Positions 1 through 6,928 of a stretch of 40,875 bases of DNA are shown here, piece by piece. Position 1 is the first letter of the stretch, and each line of letters opens with the position of its first letter. Made by a program: the position numbers and the translations under genes. A model generated the notes under the pieces. It was not told the DNA's origin and did not search any database. It saw nothing but the letters and a program-made list of their open reading frames with translations. The stretch is from an uncultured Porphyromonadaceae bacterium. GTDB lineage: Bacteria > Bacteroidota > Bacteroidia > Bacteroidales > Muribaculaceae. Location: positions 1 through 40,875 of the forward strand of contig URMS01000023.1 of the NCBI GenBank assembly GCA_900548975.1, in the 5' to 3' direction.

Positions 1-51
1 CCATCTCTGACTTTTTGGCCTGTGAATTCACATATGTTATTAAACAACCTC
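1..51. mobile_element. Right end of a MITE (family A), cut by the window edge
   Basis: These 51 bases are identical to 32277-32327, the right end of the complete 337-bp element at 31991-32327. The end reads CAACCTC and is followed by TTA, which fits the 3-bp T-N-A target duplication inferred for the full copy. The left part and its flank lie outside the window, so the duplication cannot be confirmed here. Confidence 0.85.
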
Positions 52-83
52 TTAATTCATAATCCATAATTCATAATTTTACT
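52..83. repeat. A+T-rich low-complexity spacer
   Basis: Between the MITE end and the MerR start codon the sequence is a degenerate tandem of ATTCATA/ATCCATA units. It resembles other short-unit spacers at 8416-8551, 10796-10874 and 13882-13928. No convincing -7 box is visible in it. Confidence 0.5.
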
Positions 84-425
84 ATGGATTTAGATAAGAA
101 ATTCTACCGGATTGGCGATGTGGCCGAACTTCTCGACCTGCCTCAGTCGACCCTCCGCTTCTGGGAAACCAATATCCCCGAGCTGCGCCCGCGACGCACC
201 TCGGGAGGCTCGCGCATGTACTCGCCCGCCGATATCGAGCGTATGCGCATCATCAAATACCTTATCAAAGACAAAGGACTCAAAGTAGAGGCCGCCCGCG
301 AACATCTGCGCAAAAACCGCAAGGCAGTCGAAAAGACACATCAGGTGATACAGCGTCTTCAGGACGTGCGCCGCAAGCTCGAGGGGCTGCTCGACGCTCT
401 CGAATTCCGTCCTAAAACAATGTGA
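84..425 (+). CDS. MerR-family transcriptional regulator (short form)
   Basis: A 113-residue protein with a MerR-type winged helix-turn-helix at about residues 7-75. The YRIGDVAELL start, the RFWE segment near residue 27 and the RRTSGGSRMYSPADI wing are the recognisable parts. Residues 76-106 look like the dimerising coiled coil. There is no C-terminal effector-binding domain, so it belongs to the small Bacteroidales MerR proteins of unknown ligand. MerR proteins usually bind a promoter spacer and activate by DNA distortion; the target here is unknown. The gene starts 32 bp after a MITE end and its 3' end overlaps the convergent gene at 412-657 by 14 bp. Confidence 0.88.
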   Translation: MDLDKKFYRIGDVAELLDLPQSTLRFWETNIPELRPRRTSGGSRMYSPADIERMRIIKYLIKDKGLKVEAAREHLRKNRKAVEKTHQVIQRLQDVRRKLEGLLDALEFRPKTM

Positions 426-657
426 GCTGTATGCCCGGCTCCATCGGCCGCACGAACAGCGAACGGCGCTCGCGCCAGCCGCGGCTCGTATTGAGCACGG
501 TAAGCTCCACAAGGCCCACCACCGAGCCGATGGCGGCACGGACGGCGCGGAGTACATCGTTGATGCTTGTGAAGCCGCTCGAAGTGAAAGTTGCAAGCTG
601 ACGGCCGCGTATCGAGGCGGTGGCGCAAAGAATGTCGGAAGAAGAGATTGTTGTCAT
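412..657 (-). CDS. Small conserved-looking protein of unknown function
   Basis: An 81-residue reading frame with an ATG at 657. It has no signal peptide or membrane segment. It contains a predicted helix (INDVLRAVRAAIG) followed by a beta-rich part ending LTVLNTSRGWRERRSLF. I recall similar 80-residue proteins in Bacteroidales but cannot name a family. Support for coding: it fills the gap between two genes, has a plausible start and carries a possible -7 box 22 nt upstream. It converges with the MerR gene, overlapping its last 14 bp. The competing reading frames over this stretch have no recognisable features. Confidence 0.55.
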   Translation of the reverse strand: MTTISSSDILCATASIRGRQLATFTSSGFTSINDVLRAVRAAIGSVVGLVELTVLNTSRGWRERRSLFVRPMEPGIQLTLF

Positions 658-679
658 GGCGTTTTGTCTTTTTACATGG

Positions 680-687
680 CAAATTTA
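680..687 (-). promoter_or_regulatory. Possible -7 box for the small gene at 412-657
   Basis: The minus strand reads TAAATTTG, matching the Bacteroidetes TAnnTTTG consensus, 22 nt before the ATG at 657. No clear TTTG lies at the expected -33 position, so this is weak. Confidence 0.3.
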
Positions 688-785
688 GGGGCTGACATGT
701 GCACCATTTTTGCACACACCACTCAAAAAGTGTTAACACGTGATTAAATCGACATAGCAAACCGTTTATTAGAAAACACATACCC

Positions 786-2063
786 ATGAAAGCTATCAGA
801 TATATCCTCGGCCTTGTGCTGGGCCTGTCGGTCCTTACTGCGGTCGCCGCCGACGACCCCATGGCCACGCGCTACTCCATGAAGCAGTGCGAAGGCTCGC
901 TAACCCCCTACCCCGAACCGGCTCAGGAGCCGGCCTACCCCGACTCGCTCGTGCCCGTGTTCATAAACCATGTAGGCCGGCACGGCGCCCGCTATCCGGC
1001 CTCGGCAGCCAACTGCCTCACCCTGCGCAAAGCCCTCGACCTCGCCGACAGCCTCGGCACCATCACGCCGCTCGGGCGCCGTCTGCAGCAGCTCAACGAG
1101 CGTGTTATCAAGCTGAGCAACAACCGCTGGGGAGCGCTCGACTCCGTAGGCATGGCCGAACAGCAGGGTATAGCCACACGCATGTTCTACAACTACACCG
1201 AGGTGTTCTCCGAAGGTGCCGTAGTGCAGGCACTGTCGTCGTACTCGCCCCGCGCCATGATGAGCATGTACGCCTTCACCCATCAGCTCGACCGCATGAG
1301 CAACCGCCTGAATTTCACCACTACCACGGGCCGTATCAACTCGGCCCTGATGCGGCCGTTCGACACTGTGACGGATTATATCGACTTCCGCAAGGCAAAG
1401 ACATGGGAAGCCCCCTACCTCGAATATCTCGACAAATTCTGCCCGACAACGGCACTGAGCCGTGTTCTCGGCCAGGGTTATCCCCACGACAACGCCCGCA
1501 AAGAGCGCGAGCTCGCCCTGGTGGAATACTATGTGGTCGCCGGTCTGCAGGCCATGGGGCTGCCGTCGGAGATGAACACATATTTTTCCGAAAGCGAGGC
1601 CAACGCCCTGTGGAGCTGCTTCAATCTCCGCCAGTACCTGCAGCGCACCGCCACCACGGTATCGTCGGTGCCGGCCGAGATTGCCGCACAACTGGTACAG
1701 AACATCATCGAGACCACCGACGCATTCATCAACGGACAGACCGAGACCTGCGCCGTGCTCCGCTTCGGCCATGCCGAGACCCTGATGCCGCTGCTGTCGC
1801 TGATACGCCTGCCGGGCTGCAACTATCTCACCAACTACTTCGACACCGTGGCCTCGCACTGGCGCGACTTCGAGGTCGTGCCCATGGCTGCCAACGTGCA
1901 GTTCGTGCTCTTCAAGGCACGCAAAACCGGAAAATACTACATGCGAATCGAGCTAAACGAACGCCCGGTGGCCCTGCGTCCCGGCGATACCGCCACCATC
2001 TATCCATGGGGCGAACTGCGCCGCCACCTCGACAACTGCCTGCCCCTCAGCGCCGGACTCTGA
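786..2063 (+). CDS. Secreted histidine acid phosphatase, MINPP/phytase-like
   Basis: A 425-residue histidine phosphatase (clade 2). Residues 1-22 form a signal peptide (hydrophobic core, AVAA before DDP), so the enzyme is exported to the periplasm or beyond. The phosphate pocket is RHGARYP at residues 65-71, with His66 the expected phospho-acceptor, and the proton-donor motif HAE is at 329-331. Both catalytic motifs are intact and the length matches bacterial multiple inositol polyphosphate phosphatases, such as those of Bacteroides. A likely role is releasing phosphate from inositol phosphates or other phosphomonoesters; the substrate is inferred. The gene stands alone, and its TGA stop coincides with the target duplication of the MITE that follows. 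Confidence 0.85.
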   Translation: MKAIRYILGLVLGLSVLTAVAADDPMATRYSMKQCEGSLTPYPEPAQEPAYPDSLVPVFINHVGRHGARYPASAANCLTLRKALDLADSLGTITPLGRRLQQLNERVIKLSNNRWGALDSVGMAEQQGIATRMFYNYTEVFSEGAVVQALSSYSPRAMMSMYAFTHQLDRMSNRLNFTTTTGRINSALMRPFDTVTDYIDFRKAKTWEAPYLEYLDKFCPTTALSRVLGQGYPHDNARKERELALVEYYVVAGLQAMGLPSEMNTYFSESEANALWSCFNLRQYLQRTATTVSSVPAEIAAQLVQNIIETTDAFINGQTETCAVLRFGHAETLMPLLSLIRLPGCNYLTNYFDTVASHWRDFEVVPMAANVQFVLFKARKTGKYYMRIELNERPVALRPGDTATIYPWGELRRHLDNCLPLSAGL

Positions 2064-2225
2064 GAGTATGTTTACTTTTAACTTTATGAAATCCTTAGAG
2101 GCCTTTCAGGTCTGTTTGAAGATTTCGTTCAGTCGTTATGGAACCCCATAACTCCTTCACTCAATATCCAAACATACTCTGAAATCCTCTCTAAATCTTA
2201 ACATAAGTCAAAAGTAAACATACTC
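2064..2225. mobile_element. 162-bp MITE (family B) inserted at a stop codon
   Basis: The element begins GAGTATGTTTACTTTT and ends with the exact inverse, a 16-bp perfect terminal inverted repeat that continues imperfectly. It is flanked on both sides by TGA (2061-2063 and 2226-2228), a 3-bp T-N-A target duplication whose left copy is the stop codon of the phosphatase gene. Inside is the stem-loop GTTATGG-aacc-CCATAAC (2135-2152) and a block at 2124-2163 shared with MITE A. GAG/CTC ends with a T-N-A duplication are typical of the IS1031 subgroup of the IS5 family (established knowledge); the assignment is inference. It encodes nothing. Confidence 0.82.
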
Positions 2226-2259
2226 TGAGAAAGGCATATGACCGCAACAAATTATTCAA

Positions 2260-2291
2260 TTTGCATAATTCATTTTGAATAATTATATTTG
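2260..2291 (+). promoter_or_regulatory. Promoter of the AAA ATPase gene with overlapping inverted repeat
   Basis: TTTG at 2260-2263, a 20-nt spacer and TATATTTG at 2284-2291 match the Bacteroidetes -33/-7 consensus. A 9-bp perfect inverted repeat, ATTATTCAA (2251-2259) and TTGAATAAT (2275-2283), brackets the -33 box and abuts the -7 box, so it could be an operator. The start codon lies 17 nt downstream. Confidence 0.65.
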
Positions 2292-2308
2292 CGCATATCA
2301 TAAGCTAT

Positions 2309-3442
2309 ATGAAACCCGTCAATCCATTTATCGTTTCCGGCAAAATACTGCCCGATTATTTCTGCGACCGCAAGCACGAGTCGCAGCAACTTGCCAAATC
2401 CGTTATAAACGGCAATAACGTAGTACTCATCTCCCCGCGCCGCATGGGCAAAACCGGCCTGATACGGTTTTGCTATGAGACTGGCAATTTTCCGCAGGAA
2501 TACAACACCTTTTTCATCGACATTCTGCAGACAACGAGTCTTCGCGAGTTCACTTATATTCTTGGCAGGGAAATCTTCAATACATTGAAGCCCAAAGGGC
2601 GACGCTTCGTGGAAAAATTCATATCCATGCTGCACTCGCTCAGCGGCCAGTTCGGTTTCGATGCCATGAATGGCACCCCTACCTTCAACATACAGCTCGG
2701 CGACATCACCGCTCCCGAATATACTCTCGAAGAAATATTCCGGTATATATCGGAGTCGGAAACGCACTGTATAGTAACAATCGACGAATTCCAGCAGGTG
2801 GCCAAATATCCGGAAAAAAACATCGAGGCGCTGCTGAGAAACCACATACAGAACTGCACAAACGCCAATTTCATATTCGCCGGCAGCGAACGCCACATAA
2901 TGCAGCAGATGTTTCTGTCGGCGGCGCGTCCGTTCTACAACAGCGCCACCATCATGGAACTCAAGGCTATTCCGGCCGATGTGTATACCGACTTCGCAAC
3001 CCGTATGTTCGCCGTCAGAGGCAAAAGCATCGATGCCGAAACTGTCGGAGAGGTCTACACCCGGTTCGAAGGCCATACCTATTACATGCAGAAAGCACTT
3101 AACTACTGTTTTTCTAATACTCCCGAGGGCGGCCGGTGCATGCCGGCCATGCTCCAGTCGGCCATCGACGAGATGCTCTACTCACTCGATTCGGTCTACC
3201 GCGATATGCTCTCGAGGCTGACACTGCGACAGAAAGAACTGCTCTTCGCCATAGCGGATGAAAAAATAGCCGAAAACATAACGTCCGAGCACTTCATCAG
3301 GCGCCATGCGCTGTCATCGGCGAGCGCCGTTCAGGCCGCGGAGAAGAAGCTCGTCGACAAAGATATCGTAACACGCTCCGGCAAAAGCTATTATATCACC
3401 GACAGACTGCTGGCCATATGGCTCGGGCGGCTGCAGGGATGA
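2309..3442 (+). CDS. AAA ATPase of the archaeal-ATPase (ATPase_2) type
   Basis: A 377-residue P-loop NTPase of the STAND-related group (Pfam ATPase_2-like), common as an accessory gene in Bacteroidetes. Walker A is PRRMGKTG at about residues 43-50. Walker B is IVTIDEFQQV, with Asp159-Glu160, and a sensor-like FIFAGSERH lies near 188-196. The C-terminal third (about 290-375) looks like a winged helix ending TDRLLAIWLGRLQG. The cellular target is unknown; relatives are suspected of DNA binding or stress and defence roles. The gene is more A+T-rich than its neighbours, has its own promoter and sits just after a MITE, all consistent with acquisition by transfer. Confidence 0.8.
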   Translation: MKPVNPFIVSGKILPDYFCDRKHESQQLAKSVINGNNVVLISPRRMGKTGLIRFCYETGNFPQEYNTFFIDILQTTSLREFTYILGREIFNTLKPKGRRFVEKFISMLHSLSGQFGFDAMNGTPTFNIQLGDITAPEYTLEEIFRYISESETHCIVTIDEFQQVAKYPEKNIEALLRNHIQNCTNANFIFAGSERHIMQQMFLSAARPFYNSATIMELKAIPADVYTDFATRMFAVRGKSIDAETVGEVYTRFEGHTYYMQKALNYCFSNTPEGGRCMPAMLQSAIDEMLYSLDSVYRDMLSRLTLRQKELLFAIADEKIAENITSEHFIRRHALSSASAVQAAEKKLVDKDIVTRSGKSYYITDRLLAIWLGRLQG

Positions 3443-3469
3443 CGGAATGGCTGCGGTTCCGGAGACCTT

Positions 3470-3503
3470 TTTGAGGGAATGTGCTTTTTTTTGATTATTT
3501 TTG
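3470..3503 (+). promoter_or_regulatory. Promoter of the dxs-trkA-trkH operon
   Basis: TTTG at 3470-3473 and TATTTTTG at 3496-3503 are separated by 22 nt, slightly longer than the ideal 19-20. The position implies that translation starts at the ATG at 3526 rather than at an upstream ATG at 3481. Confidence 0.5.
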
Positions 3504-3525
3504 CGGTCTAAGAAATTATTGGCAT

Positions 3526-3693
3526 ATGAATATATCGGTAATCCTCCGTTTTGTCGTACTGGGCCTTCTGTGGCTCGGACTGGCCGGGTACATACTGACT
3601 CATGCGCAAATAACCCTCTACACCATTTTTGTGCTGATTGCCTCGGCCATAATAATTTTTGTGCCGATGTATAAAAAATATATCCGCAAATGA
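3526..3693 (+). CDS. Small two-helix membrane protein
   Basis: A 55-residue protein made of two hydrophobic helices (about residues 4-20 and 28-47) with a basic tail YKKYIRK, so probably an inner-membrane protein with both ends in the cytoplasm. No family is recognised. The start at 3526 is chosen because the -7 box lies at 3496-3503; an in-frame ATG at 3481 would lie upstream of the predicted transcript start. Its TGA overlaps the dxs ATG (ATGA at 3690-3693), so the two are probably translationally coupled. Being first gene of the isoprenoid/potassium operon gives no functional clue beyond co-expression. Confidence 0.7.
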   Translation: MNISVILRFVVLGLLWLGLAGYILTHAQITLYTIFVLIASAIIIFVPMYKKYIRK

Positions 3694-5597
3694 GCACCGA
3701 ATCCACCACCGGTTCGCTGCTCGAAACCATCGACAGCCCCGCCGATCTCCGCAAGCTCACCATAGAGCAGCTGCCGCAGCTGTGCGCCGAAATACGCCGT
3801 TTCCTCATCGAATCGCTTGCCGTCAACCCCGGGCATTTCGCCTCGAGCATGGGTGCCGTAGAACTCACGGTGGCCCTGCACTATGTTTTCGACACACCCT
3901 ACGACCGTATCGTGTGGGACGTCGGACACCAGGCCTACGGCCACAAACTGCTCACCGGGCGCCGCAAGGTCTTTGCCACCAACCGTAAACTCGGCGGCCT
4001 CAGCGGCTTCCCAAATCCCGACGAAAGCCCCTACGACACATTCTCGGCCGGACACGCCTCCAACTCCATATCGGCAGCCCTCGGCATGGCCATAGCCGCA
4101 CGTCTGAAGAACGACGAACCGCGGCGCAATGTAGTGGCCGTGGTCGGCGACGCATCCATCAGCGGCGGCCTTGCCTTCGAAGGCCTCAACAACGCCGCCA
4201 ACACCCCGAACAATCTCCTTATCGTTCTCAACGACAACGATATGTCGATCGACGAGAATGTCGGGGCTCTCAACTCGCAGCTTGCGCATTTCAACACTTC
4301 GCGCATCTACAACGACATACGCTTCAAGGCATTCAAGGTCCTCAAGAAGCTGCATCTGGTGAGCGACCGCGGCAAGGGCGCGCTTCTGCGCTTCAACAAC
4401 AGTCTGAAATCGCTCCTTTCGAAGCAGCAGAATATATTCGAAGGGCTTAACATACGCTATTTCGGGCCTTTCGACGGCCACGACATAGCCACAATAGTGC
4501 GTGTGCTCACCGACATACGCGACATGGAGGGTCCGCGCATACTCCACCTGCGCACAGTCAAGGGCAAAGGCTACGCTCCGGCCGAGGCCGACCCGGCCTC
4601 ATGGCACGCTCCCGGCCGATTCGACCCCGCTACGGGCAAGCGCGAAGGCTCCAAACCCGGCGCCCCGCTCAAATATCAGGACGTTTTCGGCAACACTCTG
4701 CTCGAACTGGCCCGCGCCAACGACCGCATAGTGGCTATCACAGCGGCGATGTCGTCGGGGACCTCCATTGCAACCATGCAAGCCGAGATGCCCGACCGTG
4801 TATTCGACGTCGGTATATCCGAAGGTCATGCCGTGACCTTCGCCGGCGGCCTGGCCAAAGACGGCATGTGCCCATTCGTAGGCATTTACTCCAGCTTCCT
4901 GCAGCGAGCCTACGACCATATAATACACGATGTGGCTCTGCAACGTCTGCCGGTGACATTCTGCGTAGACCGCGCCGGCATAGTGGGCGAGGACGGTGCC
5001 ACACACCACGGAGCCTTCGACATAGCATATCTGCGCACAGTGCCCGGCATGATCGTGGCCGCCCCACGCGACGAGCACGCCCTGCGCAACCTCATGTACA
5101 CCGCCCAGGCGGCCGACCACGGCCCCTTCGCCATACGCTACCCCCGCGGAGGCGGCCGGCTCACCGACTGGCACAACGACATACACACCATGCCCATAGG
5201 CAAGGGCGAACGCCTCACATCCGGACACGATGTGGCCGTGCTCACCATAGGCCCGGTGGCCGGTGAGGCTGCCGACGCCGTAGCCCGCGCCCGCGCCGAA
5301 GGCATCGACGCGGCCCACTACGACATGATTTTCGCCAAACCCCTCGACGAGGACATACTGGCCGAAGTAGCCGCCCTGGGGTGCCCGGTGATAACGGTAG
5401 AAGACGGCACCGTCGACGGAGGCATGGGCAGCGCCGTGGCCGACTGGCTGGCCGCCAACGGCACACCGCGCCAGGTGACGCGGATGGGCATACCCGATCG
5501 CTTCATACCCCAGGGAACACCGGCACAGCTACATACCATATGCGGCTACGACACCGACGGTATCCTTGAGGCAATACACAAATCCGTGAACCGATGA
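3690..5597 (+). CDS. dxs: 1-deoxy-D-xylulose-5-phosphate synthase
   Basis: A 635-residue thiamine-diphosphate enzyme that joins pyruvate and glyceraldehyde 3-phosphate, the first step of the MEP isoprenoid pathway, in the cytoplasm. The N-terminal domain has WDVGHQAYGHK near residue 80 and the cofactor motif GDASISGGLAFEGLNNA followed by NDNDMSID. The central transketolase domain has DRAGIVGEDGATHHGAFD, and a C-terminal transketolase domain follows. The canonical GDG is GDA here; I recall the same variant in other Bacteroidetes Dxs proteins, so it is not read as damage. Length is normal. The gene overlaps the upstream small membrane gene and downstream trkA by 4 nt each. The dxs-trkA-trkH order is familiar from other Bacteroidales. 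Confidence 0.96.
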   Translation: MSTESTTGSLLETIDSPADLRKLTIEQLPQLCAEIRRFLIESLAVNPGHFASSMGAVELTVALHYVFDTPYDRIVWDVGHQAYGHKLLTGRRKVFATNRKLGGLSGFPNPDESPYDTFSAGHASNSISAALGMAIAARLKNDEPRRNVVAVVGDASISGGLAFEGLNNAANTPNNLLIVLNDNDMSIDENVGALNSQLAHFNTSRIYNDIRFKAFKVLKKLHLVSDRGKGALLRFNNSLKSLLSKQQNIFEGLNIRYFGPFDGHDIATIVRVLTDIRDMEGPRILHLRTVKGKGYAPAEADPASWHAPGRFDPATGKREGSKPGAPLKYQDVFGNTLLELARANDRIVAITAAMSSGTSIATMQAEMPDRVFDVGISEGHAVTFAGGLAKDGMCPFVGIYSSFLQRAYDHIIHDVALQRLPVTFCVDRAGIVGEDGATHHGAFDIAYLRTVPGMIVAAPRDEHALRNLMYTAQAADHGPFAIRYPRGGGRLTDWHNDIHTMPIGKGERLTSGHDVAVLTIGPVAGEAADAVARARAEGIDAAHYDMIFAKPLDEDILAEVAALGCPVITVEDGTVDGGMGSAVADWLAANGTPRQVTRMGIPDRFIPQGTPAQLHTICGYDTDGILEAIHKSVNR

Positions 5598-6928
5598 AGA
5601 TAGTAATCGCCGGCGCCGGCGAAGTAGGCTCGCATCTGGCCAAACTTCTGTCGGCCGAAGAACAGGACATAACGCTGGTCGATGAAAACACCGACCGCCT
5701 TGCCGTGCTCGACGCCAACTACAACCTCATGACCGTGGTCGGCGACCCGACGTCTTTCGCCGTGCTGCGCGAGGCACGAGCCGGACAGTGCGACCTGTTC
5801 ATTGCCGTCACGCCCTACGAGTCGAACAACATCGTGGCCTGCTCGATAGCCAAAAATCTCGGCGCACAGACCACGGTGGCACGAATCACGTCGTACGACT
5901 TCATGAACCCGGCCAACTCGCAGCACGTGCGCCACATAGGCGTCGACCATGTAATCTACCCCGAACACGTGGCCGCCGAGGAAATCATAACCTCGCTCAG
6001 CCGCTCGTGGATACGAAACTGGTTCGAGCTCCACGACGGCGCCATAATACTGGCCGGCGTGAAGCTGCGCCAGGGTGCGCCCATAGCGGGCATGCGGCTC
6101 AAAGACTTCGCCTTCACCAACCGCCACTTCCACGTGTCGGCCATCAAGCGAAACCACGAGACCATCATACCCCGCGGCGATGACCAGCTGCTCAACGGCG
6201 ACATCCTCTACTTCACCACCACACGCGACCATATCGACGATCTGATAGTGCTCACCGGCAAGACCGAGCACAAGATCAAGCGCGTGCTCATAATGGGCGG
6301 TTCGAAGATAGCGATCCGTCTGGTGAATCTCGCAGGCAGCCGGTTCAAGTTCAAAATCGTGGAGAGCGACATCGACATCTGCCGCAAACTGCCGCAGAAA
6401 TGCCCCGACTGCGAGATAATACACGGCGACGCCCGCGACGCCGACCTCCTGGCCGACATCGGCATTGCCGACATGGATGCCTTCGTGGCACTCACCGACA
6501 GCTCCGAGACCAACATCTTCACATGCCTCACCGCCAAGGAGATGGGTATAAAGAAGACCGTAGCCGACGTAGAGAACATCCAGTTCATATCGCAGGCCGA
6601 AAACCTCAACATCGGCACCGTGGTCAATAAGAAGCTGCTCGCCTCGAGCACCATATTCCAGCTGCTGCTCGACTCCGACTCGTCGACGTCGAAATGCCTT
6701 GCGCTGGCCGATGCCGAAGTTGCCGAACTCGAAGTGCACGAAGGCTCGAAAATAACACGCTCGGCCGTAAAAGACCTCCGTCTGTCGCACGACATGACGC
6801 TTGCAGGCCTCATACGCAACGGCGAGGGCATGCTCATCACCGGTAACACCGTCCTTCAGCCCGGCGACCACGTGCTGGTGTTCTGCCTCACCGGAGCACT
6901 CCACAAGGTCGAAAAACTCTTCAACTGA
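5594..6928 (+). CDS. trkA: Trk potassium uptake regulatory subunit TrkA
   Basis: A 444-residue cytoplasmic NAD-binding protein that gates the TrkH channel. It has two tandem RCK_N Rossmann units, the first starting MKIVIAGAGEVGSHLAKLL with the GxGxxG motif, the second near residue 235 (RVLIMGGSKIAIRL). Each is followed by an RCK_C domain (about 140-225 and 360-440). Acidic residues after the second beta strand (VDENTD) fit NAD(H) binding. Length matches the double-RCK TrkA form. It overlaps dxs by 4 nt and shares one base with the trkH start, so stoichiometric co-translation with TrkH is likely. Confidence 0.95.
   Translation: MKIVIAGAGEVGSHLAKLLSAEEQDITLVDENTDRLAVLDANYNLMTVVGDPTSFAVLREARAGQCDLFIAVTPYESNNIVACSIAKNLGAQTTVARITSYDFMNPANSQHVRHIGVDHVIYPEHVAAEEIITSLSRSWIRNWFELHDGAIILAGVKLRQGAPIAGMRLKDFAFTNRHFHVSAIKRNHETIIPRGDDQLLNGDILYFTTTRDHIDDLIVLTGKTEHKIKRVLIMGGSKIAIRLVNLAGSRFKFKIVESDIDICRKLPQKCPDCEIIHGDARDADLLADIGIADMDAFVALTDSSETNIFTCLTAKEMGIKKTVADVENIQFISQAENLNIGTVVNKKLLASSTIFQLLLDSDSSTSKCLALADAEVAELEVHEGSKITRSAVKDLRLSHDMTLAGLIRNGEGMLITGNTVLQPGDHVLVFCLTGALHKVEKLFN

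Noticed and set aside
3690..5597. Loss of function of dxs because GDG is GDA
   Set aside because: The rest of the ThDP motif is intact and the variant is recalled from other Bacteroidetes Dxs proteins.
5546..6904. 452-residue minus-strand frame opposite trkA
   Set aside because: trkA on the other strand has two complete RCK units; the antisense frame shows only shadow composition.
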